From: Variovorax sp. PAMC26660
GTDB taxonomy: Bacteria; Pseudomonadota; Gammaproteobacteria; Burkholderiales; Burkholderiaceae_C
Reading direction: 5' to 3'
Length of the DNA: 64,000 bases
Assembly (NCBI RefSeq): GCF_014302995.1
Contig: NZ_CP060295.1
Coordinates: 1,054,001 to 1,118,000, forward strand
Below are positions 11,237 to 20,831 of the stretch, piece by piece (the stretch's first letter is position 1; the number at the start of each line of letters is the position of its first letter). Under the pieces are notes generated by a model. It made no database searches. It had not been told where the DNA came from and worked only from the letters and a program-made list of their open reading frames with translations. The translations under genes were made by a program, and so were the position numbers.

Positions 11237-11786
11237 ACGCGCATTGATTCTCGCCGGCCTGTGTGCGCTCGTTGCCGCGTGCAGTTCAAAGGGCTACAAC
11301 ACCGACAACCCCGACTGGGCCCAGGGTGGCATGCCGTTGCCACCCAAGGTCACGAGCACGGATGCCGAGTGGCAGGAAAGCGAGGCCCCGCCACCGCCAA
11401 AATTCGATGTGAAGCGCCTCGAACCGATCGCGATGCCTCCCTACATGACACTGAAGTTCGGAGTCGATCCGGCCACCATCACAATCACCCACGATGGGGT
11501 TGTGCGCTACGTGGTCGTGGCAAGCAACACTCACAATCAGAACGGCTCGCTCAACGCTTATTACGAGGCCGTGCGCTGCTCGACCGCCGAGATGAAAAGC
11601 TACGCGCGCTTCGACAATGGCGCTTGGGAAGAAGTGAAAAAACCCGAGTGGAAGAGCTTCAGGGACCTGAATTCGAGCTACTCGCGGCAGCTGGCGACAC
11701 AAGGCCTGTGCCGCGGCAATGCTCCGCGGGACTCAGTGAAAGACATCGTTGCCAACCTTCGCGATCCCGCGCGCAAGCTGCAGTAA
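11223..11786 (+). CDS. CNP1-like lipoprotein
   Basis: This is a 187-residue secreted lipoprotein. A short basic N-terminus (MRRVERA), a hydrophobic stretch and the lipobox LVAAC near residues 16-20 predict lipid attachment at the cysteine. The mature part, with [17 protein letters not shown] and a block of conserved aromatic and polar residues ([33 protein letters not shown]), matches the betaproteobacterial CNP1-like family found beside rppH. The cellular role of that family is not established. The gene overlaps rppH by 14 bases in another frame and ends at a terminator shared with proB. Confidence 0.82.
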   Translation: MRRVERALILAGLCALVAACSSKGYNTDNPDWAQGGMPLPPKVTSTDAEWQESEAPPPPKFDVKRLEPIAMPPYMTLKFGVDPATITITHDGVVRYVVVASNTHNQNGSLNAYYEAVRCSTAEMKSYARFDNGAWEEVKKPEWKSFRDLNSSYSRQLATQGLCRGNAPRDSVKDIVANLRDPARKLQ

Positions 11787-11793
11787 TGACATA

Positions 11794-11824
11794 GCGGGGT
11801 GTGCCCGGGCCCCGCATTCATTTT
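11794..11824. terminator. bidirectional terminator between the CNP1-like gene and proB
   Basis: The stem GCGGGG (11794-11799) pairs with CCCCGC (11810-11815) and is followed by ATTCATTTT on the plus strand. It lies exactly between two converging genes. The T-tract is interrupted, so efficiency is uncertain. Confidence 0.6.
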
Positions 11825-12966
11825 CAGCCCGCTGGCATCAGCACCATGTTGTCGCGGTGCACCATCTCCGGCTCCGCCGCGTAGCCCAGCAGGCGTTCGA
11901 ATTCAACCGAAGGCTTGCGGCACAGCAGGCGTGCCTCCACGCTGGAGTAGTTGGCCAGGCCGCGCGCGAGTTCGACGCCGTCGACATCCCGCACCGCAAT
12001 CACGTCGCCGCGCGAAAACTCGCCCGACACACTGGTCATGCCGATCGGCAGCAGGCTCTTGCCCTCGGCTCGCACCTTGGCTGCAGCCCCTGCATCGACG
12101 CTGACCGAGCCGCGCAGTTGCAGGTGATCGGCCATCCAGCGCTTGCGCGCCTGGTGCTTGGCAGTCTGCGCGACCAGCAACGTCCCGATGGATTCGCCAC
12201 GCGTCAAGCGCAGCAGGGCATCGGATTCACGGCCCCAGGCGATCACGGTGGATGCGCCCGATCCGGCCGCGCGCTTGGCCGCGAGGATCTTGGTGATCAT
12301 GCCGCCGCGACCGATGCTGGAGCCGGCACCACCCGCCATCGCTTCGAGCGCCGGGTCGCCAGCGGCGGCTTCGTGCACAAACTTCGCCTGCGGGTCCTTG
12401 CGCGGGTCGGCGGTGTACAGGCCCTTTTGATCCGTCAGGATGACAAGCGCATCAGCCTCGACGAGGTTGGCCACGAGCGCGCCGAGCGTGTCGTTGTCAC
12501 CGAACTTGATTTCGTCGTTGACGACCGTGTCGTTCTCGTTGATGACTGGCACCACGCCCAAACGCAGCAGCGTGACGAGGGTCGAGCGCGCATTGAGGTA
12601 GCGTTCGCGGTCGGCGAGGTCGGCGTGGGTCAGCAGCACCTGGGCGCTGCCCATCTGGTTCTCACGCAACTTGGTCTCATACATCTGGGCCAGGCCCATC
12701 TGTCCGACGGCCGCAGCGGCCTGGAGTTCGTGAATCTCGTGCGGCCGGGTGCGCCAGCCAAGGCGCTTCATGCCTTCGGCGATCGCCCCGCTCGACACCA
12801 TCACGACCTCGCGCCCGTCGCGTACCAGCTCCGCCAGCTGCCTGCACCACTCGCCGATGGCGGCTTCATCCAGACCGCGCCCCTCGTTGGTCACGAGGCT
12901 GGAGCCCACCTTGACGACGATACGGCGGGCATCCCGCAAGGCAGTGGATCCGGAATTCGAGGTCAT
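11824..12966 (-). CDS. proB: glutamate 5-kinase
   Basis: ProB phosphorylates glutamate to glutamyl-5-phosphate, the first step of proline synthesis, and is normally feedback-inhibited by proline. The protein is 380 residues. An amino-acid kinase domain opens with [16 protein letters not shown], contains [14 protein letters not shown] and [20 protein letters not shown], and binds ATP near [15 protein letters not shown]-terminal PUA domain (from about residue 280, [19 protein letters not shown]) is present as in the long ProB forms. It follows obgE on the same strand after about 75 bases. Confidence 0.96.
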   Translation of the reverse strand: MTSNSGSTALRDARRIVVKVGSSLVTNEGRGLDEAAIGEWCRQLAELVRDGREVVMVSSGAIAEGMKRLGWRTRPHEIHELQAAAAVGQMGLAQMYETKLRENQMGSAQVLLTHADLADRERYLNARSTLVTLLRLGVVPVINENDTVVNDEIKFGDNDTLGALVANLVEADALVILTDQKGLYTADPRKDPQAKFVHEAAAGDPALEAMAGGAGSSIGRGGMITKILAAKRAAGSGASTVIAWGRESDALLRLTRGESIGTLLVAQTAKHQARKRWMADHLQLRGSVSVDAGAAAKVRAEGKSLLPIGMTSVSGEFSRGDVIAVRDVDGVELARGLANYSSVEARLLCRKPSVEFERLLGYAAEPEMVHRDNMVLMPAG

Positions 12967-13042
12967 TTTCGGCTGTAGCGGGCGTGAATGGGTCGTTTCT
13001 AGCTATGAATTGAGTAGCATCAAAATCGATGCCACGCCGCGA

Positions 13043-14131
<1,089 letters not shown>

Positions 14132-14132
14132 T

Positions 14133-14163
14133 TACAAATGAAGAAGCCCCGGCAATGCGGGGC
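14133..14163 (-). terminator. stem-loop between rpmA and obgE
   Basis: On the minus strand GCCCCG pairs with CGGGGC (14146-14163 in plus coordinates) with a six-base loop, followed by TTCTTCATTTG. The T-tract is broken, so it may be a partial terminator or attenuator that lowers obgE expression relative to the ribosomal protein genes. Confidence 0.5.
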
Positions 14164-14190
14164 CTCGGGCTGATCGAAGTGACGCGAGGC

Positions 14191-14451
14191 TTACGCCGCG
14201 GGAGTCACGTTGACCATGTGCTTGTTGAGCGCACCCTTGTGACCGAACGACACGTGGCCGTCGACCAGGGCAAACAGCGTGTGGTCCTTGCCCACACCGA
14301 CGTTCACGCCGGGGTGGAACTGGGTGCCGCGCTGGCGCACGATGATCGAGCCTGCGCTGATCAGTTCGCCGCCGAACGCTTTCACGCCGAGCATCTTGGG
14401 CTTGGAATCGCGCCCGTTTCGCGTTGAGCCGCCGCCTTTTTTCTGTGCCAT
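14191..14451 (-). CDS. rpmA: 50S ribosomal protein L27
   Basis: L27 lies near the peptidyl-transferase centre. The 86-residue protein starts [19 protein letters not shown], the usual bacterial L27 N-terminus, and contains [16 protein letters not shown] and the [10 protein letters not shown] segment. No N-terminal prepeptide of the Firmicutes type is present. It is 12 bases downstream of rplU on the same strand, and the two form the standard L21-L27 operon. Confidence 0.98.
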   Translation of the reverse strand: MAQKKGGGSTRNGRDSKPKMLGVKAFGGELISAGSIIVRQRGTQFHPGVNVGVGKDHTLFALVDGHVSFGHKGALNKHMVNVTPAA

Positions 14452-14463
14452 GGAATGTGCTCC

Positions 14464-14775
14464 TTAGCCGGCGATCGCGCCGATTTGCAGTTCAGTGAAC
14501 TGCTGGCGATGGCCTTGACGTTTCTGATAGTGCTTGCGACGGCGCATCTTGAAGATGTGCACTTTGTCGTGCAAGCCGTGCGACAGTACCGTGACTGTCA
14601 CCGTTGCGCCGGACACCAGGGGCGTGCCAACCTTGATTTCAGCGCCGTTTCCGACGGCCAGAACCTGGTCGATCACGATTTCCTGGCCTACGTCCGCAGC
14701 AATCTGTTCTACTTTAATTTTTTCGCCGGAAGCAACGCGATACTGCTTGCCGCCGGTTTTTATGACTGCGTACAT
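14464..14775 (-). CDS. rplU: 50S ribosomal protein L21
   Basis: This is a 103-residue protein starting [19 protein letters not shown], the L21 signature, and including [22 protein letters not shown] strands and the conserved basic segment [18 protein letters not shown] that contacts 23S rRNA. It is the first gene of the rplU-rpmA pair, transcribed from a promoter whose -10 (TATAAT on the minus strand) lies at 14825-14830, divergent from ispB. Confidence 0.98.
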   Translation of the reverse strand: MYAVIKTGGKQYRVASGEKIKVEQIAADVGQEIVIDQVLAVGNGAEIKVGTPLVSGATVTVTVLSHGLHDKVHIFKMRRRKHYQKRQGHRQQFTELQIGAIAG

Positions 14776-14824
14776 GTAAACCTCTTAGAAATGAGTCTCC
14801 GCAGCGAATTCCGCAGAGCCCAAG

Positions 14825-14830
14825 ATTATA
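14825..14830 (-). promoter_or_regulatory. -10 element of the rplU-rpmA promoter
   Basis: On the minus strand this hexamer is a perfect TATAAT, 49 bases before the rplU start. No clear -35 is visible at the usual spacing. Confidence 0.45.
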
Positions 14831-14881
14831 GCGCGGTTTGCCTGCCCTAGCCATTCAAGCCCTGCCCACGCGCAGCAACCG

Positions 14882-15949
14882 ATGGCGGCTCCCTATAATT
14901 TGCGCCTTCCGGCCCTTGGGCCGCCCTCCTTCTCAGCAGCGCCCCGCGCCTCCGCTTTGCCAGTTCCAGCCGCCGACACCTCCCCCACCGCCACCGTGCT
15001 GGACCTGATTGCCGGCGACATGGTCGAAGTCGACCGCGTGATTGCCCGCCGCCTCGACACGGGCGTGCCACTGGTCAGCCAAGTTTCCAAGTACATCATC
15101 TCTGCGGGCGGCAAGCGCCTGCGGCCCGCGCTTTTGCTGCTGATGTCTGGCGCACTGGGCTACACGGGCGAGCAGCGCTTCAACCTGGCTGCGGTCGTCG
15201 AATTCATCCACACGGCCACTTTGCTGCATGACGACGTGGTCGACGAGTCGACTCTGCGGCGCGGCCGCGCGACCGCCAACGAGTCGTTCGGCAATCCGGC
15301 CAGCGTGCTGGTCGGAGACTTTCTGTACTCTCGCGCATTCCAGATGATGTTGGATGCCAACAACATGCGCATCATGCAGATCCTTGCCGAGGCGACCAAC
15401 GTGATCGCGGAAGGCGAGGTACTCCAGCTGATGAACATGCACGACGCGTCGCTGGACGAGGCCGCGTACCTGCGCGTCATCCGCTCGAAGACCGCCAAAC
15501 TTTTCGAGGCCAGCACGCGACTCGCCGCCGTACTGGCAGGCGCCGCGCCAGAGGTCGAAGAAGCCTGCGCCACCTACGGCCAGGCGCTTGGCACAGCCTT
15601 TCAGGTCATCGACGATGTGCTCGACTACGCTGGCGATGCCCATGAAACAGGGAAAAACGTAGGCGACGACCTGCGCGAAGGCAAGACCACGCTGCCACTG
15701 ATCTTTGCCATGCAGCGCGGCACGTCGGCCCAGAGCGCCCTGGTCCGCGCAGCCATCGAGGCCGGCGACACCGCGCAGCTGGGGAAAGTCGTTGATATTG
15801 TTCGCGAAACCGGTGCTCTGGATGCATCCCGGGCCGCCGCCGCCGCCGAGGCACAGCGCGCAATTCACGCACTCAGTGGCTTTGCGTCCAATTCGCACGC
15901 TTCCGGTTTGCTACAATTAGCGGCTCAGTTGCTTGAGCGACGTGCCTGA
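14882..15949 (+). CDS. ispB: octaprenyl (polyprenyl) diphosphate synthase
   Basis: IspB makes the long prenyl side chain of ubiquinone by adding isopentenyl diphosphate to farnesyl diphosphate. Both Asp-rich motifs are present: the first in LLHDDVVDES and the second in QVIDDVLDYAG. Conserved GGKRLRPALLLL and GEVLQL also appear. The ATG at 14882 gives 355 residues, about 30 more than usual, and a TATAAT (14894-14899) lies inside that extension. A TTG at 14957 or GTG at 14996 (just before LDLIAGDMVEVDRVIA) may be the real start. The gene lies upstream of tRNA-Pro and the pil genes. Confidence 0.94.
   Translation: MAAPYNLRLPALGPPSFSAAPRASALPVPAADTSPTATVLDLIAGDMVEVDRVIARRLDTGVPLVSQVSKYIISAGGKRLRPALLLLMSGALGYTGEQRFNLAAVVEFIHTATLLHDDVVDESTLRRGRATANESFGNPASVLVGDFLYSRAFQMMLDANNMRIMQILAEATNVIAEGEVLQLMNMHDASLDEAAYLRVIRSKTAKLFEASTRLAAVLAGAAPEVEEACATYGQALGTAFQVIDDVLDYAGDAHETGKNVGDDLREGKTTLPLIFAMQRGTSAQSALVRAAIEAGDTAQLGKVVDIVRETGALDASRAAAAAEAQRAIHALSGFASNSHASGLLQLAAQLLERRA
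14894..14899 (+). promoter_or_regulatory. possible ispB -10 element
   Basis: A perfect TATAAT lies 12 bases after the first possible ispB ATG. If it is the true promoter, the transcript begins near 14906 and translation must start further downstream. No clear -35 is seen. Confidence 0.4.
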
Positions 15950-15998
15950 ACACCTCACCAGAGTTGGCATCTAGGACGATTTCTTTTTTTGCAACCAT

Positions 15999-16075
15999 CG
16001 GGGTGTAGCTTAGCCTGGTAGAGCGCTACGTTCGGGACGTAGAGGCCGGAGGTTCGAATCCTCTCACCCCGACCA
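15999..16075 (+). tRNA. tRNA-Pro (anticodon CGG)
   Basis: A 77-base tRNA with encoded CCA. The acceptor arm CGGGGTG pairs with CACCCCG, the anticodon stem CTACG/CGTAG encloses the loop TTCGGGA with anticodon CGG at 16033-16035, and the T-loop reads GGTTCGAATCC. It decodes CCG, a frequent proline codon in such GC-rich genomes. It stands between ispB and pilB. Confidence 0.97.
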
Positions 16076-16104
16076 GCCTTTGGCTGGAACAAATAAATGC
16101 CCAT

Positions 16105-16137
16105 CCCTGTTGCTGTGTAGCGATTTACAGCACAGGG
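16105..16137. other. hairpin in the tRNA-Pro/pilB gap
   Basis: CCCTGTTGCTGT pairs with ACAGCACAGGG around a ten-base loop, eleven pairs with one bulged T. It is not followed by a T-tract in the plus direction, so it is not an obvious terminator. It may be a tRNA processing boundary or a structure in the pilB leader. Confidence 0.4.
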
Positions 16138-16188
16138 GTGTTCAGCGATGATCGTGAAGCACTTTTTCACATCTCTTGCATTCGCTGA

Positions 16189-17922
16189 ATGGCCGCTGCC
16201 GAACTTCCTGTTAAAGAACCTACGCAGATTGCCCTCCCCGGGCTTGCGCGCGCCCTGGTTTCGGCCGGCAAACTCCCCGCCAAGATCGCAGAAGACATCT
16301 ACCAGAAGTCGCTGAGCGGCCGCACCAGCTTCATTGCCGAGCTGACTGGCACTGGCGCCGTGTCGGCCGCCGATCTGGCTCACACACTTTCAAGCGCCTT
16401 CGGTGCCCCGCTGCTCGACCTGGATGCCATTGATCACCAGCGCCTGCCCAAGGACCTGCTCGATCCGAAGCTTTGTCATGCGTACCGCATCGTCGTTCTC
16501 AGCAAACGCAACAACCGCCTGATCGTTGCAACGGCGGATCCGTCTGATCAACAAGCGGCGGAGAAGATCAAGTTCGCTTCCCAGATGGGTGTGGACTGGG
16601 TCATCGCCGAGTACGACAAGCTCTCCCGAATGATCGAAGCCGCCGCAGTCAGCGCGGCGGAGACCATCAACAGCATCGTCGGCAGCGAGTTTGAATTCGA
16701 CGATGTGTCCGCCGACACCTCGGGCGACGCGAACGAGCAGGCCATTGCCGAGGTCGAGGACGCGCCGGTCGTTCGCTTCCTCCACAAGATGCTGCTCGAT
16801 GCCGTCGGCATGCGGGCTTCGGACATCCACTTCGAGCCCTACGAGCACCACTACCGCGTGCGCTTTCGCGTCGACGGCGAGCTGCGTGAGATCGCCAGCC
16901 CGCCAACAGTCATCAAGGACAAGCTGGCTTCGCGGATCAAGGTCATTTCCCGGCTCGACATCTCCGAAAAGCGCGTGCCGCAAGACGGCCGCATGAAGCT
17001 CAAGATCGGGCCCGATCGCGTGATCGACTTTCGCGTGAGCACCTTGCCCACGCTGTTCGGCGAGAAGATCGTCGTTCGTATTCTTGACCCGAGCAGTGCA
17101 CGCCTGGGCATCGATGCCCTCGGCTACGACGCGGACGAGAAAGAGCGCCTTCTTCGCGCCATCGGCCGCCCCTACGGCATGGTGCTCGTGACCGGGCCCA
17201 CCGGTTCCGGCAAGACCGTGTCGCTCTACACCTGCCTGAATCTGCTCAACCAGCCGGGCGTCAACATCGCGACGGCGGAAGACCCTTCGGAAATCAACCT
17301 GCCCGGCGTCAACCAGGTCAACGTCAACGAGCGGGCGGGGCTGACCTTTGCCACCGCGCTGCGCGCCTTCCTGCGGCAGGATCCGGACATCATCATGGTC
17401 GGCGAAATCCGCGACCTGGAAACCGCCGACATCTCGATCAAGGCCGCGCAAACCGGTCACCTGGTGCTGTCGACACTGCACACGAACGACGCGCCGACCA
17501 CACTCACGCGGATGCGCAACATGGGCATTGCGCCCTTCAACATTGCGTCCAGCGTGATCCTGATCACCGCGCAGCGCCTGGCGCGCAGACTGTGCACCGT
17601 CTGCCGCACGCCCGTGGATGTCCCGCGCGAAGCGCTGCTCGACGCGGGCTTCAGGGAGGAAGACCTGGACGGCTCCTGGAAACCGTATCGGCCCGTCGGC
17701 TGCTCCGCATGCAGCGGCGGCTACAAAGGCCGGGTGGGCATCTACCAGGTGATGCCGATCACCGAAGCCATCCAGGAAATCATCCTGCGCGATGGCAGCG
17801 CACTCGACATCGCAAAGCAGTCCGAGACCGAAGGCGTGCGTTCCCTGCGCCAGTCGGGTCTTCGAAAAGTCATGCAGGGCCTCACTTCGCTCGAAGAAGT
17901 GGTGGCGTGCACCAACGAATAA
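16189..17922 (+). CDS. pilB: type IV pilus assembly ATPase
   Basis: PilB is the hexameric cytoplasmic motor that extends type IV pili. The protein is 577 residues. An N-terminal GspE_N/MshEN-like domain (about 1-150) precedes the secretion ATPase core. Core motifs are Walker A GPTGSGKT (about 336-343), the Asp box with TAEDPSEINLPG, and a Walker B-like region DPDIIMVGEIRDLETAD, followed by the His box HLVLSTLHTNDAPTT. A zinc site is formed by CTVCR near residue 469 and CSACSGG near 505, typical of PilB and GspE. The gene is followed closely by pilC and pilD. Confidence 0.95.
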   Translation: MAAAELPVKEPTQIALPGLARALVSAGKLPAKIAEDIYQKSLSGRTSFIAELTGTGAVSAADLAHTLSSAFGAPLLDLDAIDHQRLPKDLLDPKLCHAYRIVVLSKRNNRLIVATADPSDQQAAEKIKFASQMGVDWVIAEYDKLSRMIEAAAVSAAETINSIVGSEFEFDDVSADTSGDANEQAIAEVEDAPVVRFLHKMLLDAVGMRASDIHFEPYEHHYRVRFRVDGELREIASPPTVIKDKLASRIKVISRLDISEKRVPQDGRMKLKIGPDRVIDFRVSTLPTLFGEKIVVRILDPSSARLGIDALGYDADEKERLLRAIGRPYGMVLVTGPTGSGKTVSLYTCLNLLNQPGVNIATAEDPSEINLPGVNQVNVNERAGLTFATALRAFLRQDPDIIMVGEIRDLETADISIKAAQTGHLVLSTLHTNDAPTTLTRMRNMGIAPFNIASSVILITAQRLARRLCTVCRTPVDVPREALLDAGFREEDLDGSWKPYRPVGCSACSGGYKGRVGIYQVMPITEAIQEIILRDGSALDIAKQSETEGVRSLRQSGLRKVMQGLTSLEEVVACTNE

Positions 17923-17946
17923 CGAACGCTGAACACCGGAGATCGA

Positions 17947-19176
17947 ATGGCAACAGTGGCACCCTCCCGCTCCCAAGTCACCCACAAGGAATTTGTCTTC
18001 GAATGGGAAGGCAAGGACCGCAATGGCAAGCTGGTGCGTGGCGAACTCCGGGCAGCCGGCGAAAACCAGGTGCAGGCCGCACTGCGTCGCCAGGGCGTGC
18101 TCGCCTCCAAGATCAAGAAACGCCGGATGCGATCGGGCAAGGCGATCAAGCCCAAGGACATTGCGATCTTCACGCGCCAGCTGGCAACCATGATGAAGGC
18201 TGGCGTGCCCTTGATGCAGTCCTTTGACATCGTCGGGCGCGGCAACGCCAATGCCAGCGTGGCCAAGCTCCTGAATGACATCCGCAGCGATGTGGAAACC
18301 GGTACATCGCTGTCGGCGGCCTTTCGCAAGTTTCCGAAGTATTTCGATAACCTTTACTGCAATCTGGTGGAGGCTGGTGAAGCGGCCGGCATTCTCGAAG
18401 AACTGCTCGACCGCCTGGCTACCTACATGGAGAAGACCGAGGCGATCAAATCCAAGATCAAGTCGGCACTGATGTACCCGATTTCGGTGGTCGTGGTGGC
18501 CTTCATCGTGATCGCCATCATCATGATCTTTGTCATCCCGGCATTCAAGGAGGTGTTCACCTCATTCGGCGCAGACCTGCCTGCGCCCACGTTGATCGTG
18601 ATCGGCATCAGCGAGTTTTTTGTGTCGTACTGGTGGCTGATCTTTGGTGGCCTCGGCGGGGGCATCTACTTTTTCCTCCAGGCCTGGAGGCGCAATGAGC
18701 GGGTGCAGCGAGTCATGGATCGAGCATTGCTGCGCATCCCCATCTTCGGTACCCTGATCGAGAAGTCCTGCATCGCCCGCTGGACCCGAACCCTCGCAAC
18801 CATGTTTGCAGCGGGTGTACCGCTGGTCGAAGCCCTCGACTCGGTGGGCGGCGCCTCAGGCAATACCGTCTACGGCGACGCCACTTCCAAGATCCAGCAG
18901 GAAGTGTCGACTGGTACCAGCCTCACCACGGCCATGACCAATGCGAACCTGTTCCCGTCCATGGTGATTCAGATGACTTCCATCGGCGAAGAATCCGGCT
19001 CCATCGACCACATGCTTGGCAAGGCGGCCGACTTCTACGAGTCCGAGGTCGACGACATGGTGGCGGGCCTGTCGAGCCTGATGGAGCCCATCATCATCGT
19101 GTTCCTCGGCACGATCATCGGCGGCATCGTGGTGTCGATGTACCTGCCCATCTTCAAGCTCGGCCAGGTCGTCTGA
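17947..19176 (+). CDS. pilC: type IV pilus inner-membrane platform protein
   Basis: PilC is the polytopic platform protein linking the PilB/PilT motors to the pilus base. The 409-residue protein has two repeated GspF domains. The first starts near IFTRQLATMMKAGVPLMQSF and the second near WTRTLATMFAAGVPLVEAL, with three membrane helices between and after (for example YPISVVVVAFIVIAIIMIF and a C-terminal IIIVFLGTIIGGIVVSMYL). It follows pilB after 24 bases, and its stop overlaps the pilD start. Confidence 0.95.
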   Translation: MATVAPSRSQVTHKEFVFEWEGKDRNGKLVRGELRAAGENQVQAALRRQGVLASKIKKRRMRSGKAIKPKDIAIFTRQLATMMKAGVPLMQSFDIVGRGNANASVAKLLNDIRSDVETGTSLSAAFRKFPKYFDNLYCNLVEAGEAAGILEELLDRLATYMEKTEAIKSKIKSALMYPISVVVVAFIVIAIIMIFVIPAFKEVFTSFGADLPAPTLIVIGISEFFVSYWWLIFGGLGGGIYFFLQAWRRNERVQRVMDRALLRIPIFGTLIEKSCIARWTRTLATMFAAGVPLVEALDSVGGASGNTVYGDATSKIQQEVSTGTSLTTAMTNANLFPSMVIQMTSIGEESGSIDHMLGKAADFYESEVDDMVAGLSSLMEPIIIVFLGTIIGGIVVSMYLPIFKLGQVV

Positions 19177-20141
19177 TGCTGGTTTCGCGGGAATTCGACA
19201 CCGCTTTCGCCGGTGTGCTGGGGCTATTGATCGGCAGCTTCATGAACGTGGTGATCTACCGCACCCCGGTGATGATGTACCGGACCTGGCTGGCAGATGC
19301 GGTCGCCAACCTCATGTCGTCGAAGGATGCGCCCTCGCTCTGGTCACTGGTCTTCGGCCCGAAAGCCGTACCACCCGAAGGGCTGGAAGCGGCTGCCGAC
19401 AAGGCCGCGACGGCCATCGAGGGCCTGCCCCCCTTCGATCTCACGCGCCCCGCGTCGCACTGCGGATCCTGCGGCCACAAGATCCGCTGGTACCAGAACA
19501 TCCCCGTGCTGAGTTACCTGGTGTTGCGTGGCCGCTGCGCCTCCTGCAAGACCGCGATCAGCCCGCGCTATCCACTGGTCGAACTGGTCACAGGCGCCCT
19601 CTTCGCGCTTTGTGCCTACCGCTTCGGCCTCACGCCTTCGGGCGCGTTGTGGGCCGCCTTCGGGGCACTACTGATCTGCCAGTTCCTGATCGATTTCGAC
19701 ACCCAGTTCCTGCCCGATTCTCTGAACTACCCATTGCTCTGGCTTGGCCTTGTCGGCGCCGCCATGGGCTGGACGGGCGTGTCGCTGAGTTCAGCCGTCT
19801 GGGGCGCGGTCTTCGGCTACCTGAGCCTCTGGCTTGTGTACCATGGCTTTCGCTTGGTCACAGGCAAGGAGGGCATGGGCTATGGAGACTTCAAATTGCT
19901 CGCCGCGCTGGGCGCATGGCTCGGGGCCGATTACCTCATTGCAATCATCCTCGTCTCTTCGCTGGTGGGCGCCGTGATCGGCCTGACACTGCGCTTTGCC
20001 GGCAAGCTGGCACACAAGGACATCCCCATCGCCTTCGGCCCCTTCCTGGCTGGCGCAGGCCTCGTGTGCCTTGTGGCCGGCCCTGAACTCGTGCGTCAGT
20101 GGATTCCGTTCGCATTCCCCCTCGGCGCGCTGATCCATTGA
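19176..20141 (+). CDS. pilD: prepilin peptidase / N-methyltransferase
   Basis: PilD cleaves the leader from type IV prepilins (and type II secretion pseudopilins) and N-methylates the new N-terminus in the inner membrane. The protein is 321 residues. The zinc tetracysteine motif is CGSCGHKIRWYQ (from about residue 96) paired with GRCASCK. The two catalytic aspartates sit in LIDFDTQFLPD and GMGYGDFKLL. An insertion of about 45 residues before the first cysteine pair (around the MSSKDAPSLWSLVFG stretch) makes it longer than the shortest homologues. The ATG overlaps the pilC stop, and the stop overlaps a possible TTG start of coaE. Confidence 0.95.
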   Translation: MLVSREFDTAFAGVLGLLIGSFMNVVIYRTPVMMYRTWLADAVANLMSSKDAPSLWSLVFGPKAVPPEGLEAAADKAATAIEGLPPFDLTRPASHCGSCGHKIRWYQNIPVLSYLVLRGRCASCKTAISPRYPLVELVTGALFALCAYRFGLTPSGALWAAFGALLICQFLIDFDTQFLPDSLNYPLLWLGLVGAAMGWTGVSLSSAVWGAVFGYLSLWLVYHGFRLVTGKEGMGYGDFKLLAALGAWLGADYLIAIILVSSLVGAVIGLTLRFAGKLAHKDIPIAFGPFLAGAGLVCLVAGPELVRQWIPFAFPLGALIH

Positions 20142-20149
20142 CACAAGAC

Positions 20150-20758
20150 ATGGTCCGGCGCATCGGCCTGACGGGCGGCATCGGCAGCGGCAAGAGCACC
20201 GTGGCCACGTTGCTGGTCGCCCAGGGCGCCGTGCTGGTCGACACGGACGCCATCGCGCGCGCCATCGCTCAACCGGGCGGCATTGCCATGCCGGCCATCG
20301 AGGCCGCCTTCGGCCGCAGCGTCATCGCCCCGGATGGCGGCCTGGACAGGGCCGGCATGCGCCAGCTCGTATTCGCCGATGCGAGCGCCAAAGCGCGCCT
20401 CGAATCCATCCTGCATCCGTTGATCGGCACCGAAACCCAGCGCCTGGCCCTCGCGGCCGGCAACGATGCGATCATCGTGTTCGACGTTCCGCTGCTGGTC
20501 GAATCCGGACGCTGGCGAACCATCGTGGACCGGGTGCTGGTGGTCGACGCTACCGAAGAAATGCAGCTGAAACGTGTTGTTGCACGCTCGAAATGGACGC
20601 CTGAGGCCGTCCGGGCAGTGATCGCCCAGCAGGCCCCGCGCAAAGCGCGTCGGGCGGCTGCAGATGCCGTCATTTTCAATGAGTCATTGACACTGGCGGA
20701 ACTAGAAACCGCCGTGCAGGGTCTCTGGAAGCAGTGGTCTGCAGCCACCACGCGATAA
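20150..20758 (+). CDS. coaE: dephospho-CoA kinase
   Basis: CoaE phosphorylates the ribose 3'-OH of dephospho-CoA, the last step of coenzyme A synthesis. The 202-residue protein begins MVRRIGLTGGIGSGKST, with the Walker A P-loop at residues 9-17, and contains VLVDTDAIAR, HPLI, and the lid-like region FDVPLLVESGRW. A TTG four codons upstream that overlaps the pilD stop is an alternative start. In related genomes zapD and yacG follow directly; here two acylation genes are inserted before them. Confidence 0.95.
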   Translation: MVRRIGLTGGIGSGKSTVATLLVAQGAVLVDTDAIARAIAQPGGIAMPAIEAAFGRSVIAPDGGLDRAGMRQLVFADASAKARLESILHPLIGTETQRLALAAGNDAIIVFDVPLLVESGRWRTIVDRVLVVDATEEMQLKRVVARSKWTPEAVRAVIAQQAPRKARRAAADAVIFNESLTLAELETAVQGLWKQWSAATTR

Positions 20759-20831
20759 TCCGAGACCGGCCGCCCCCGCGGCGGCATAACGACTACGACA
20801 AAAAGGCGCTCGCTGAAGTGCCCTCCCCGAG

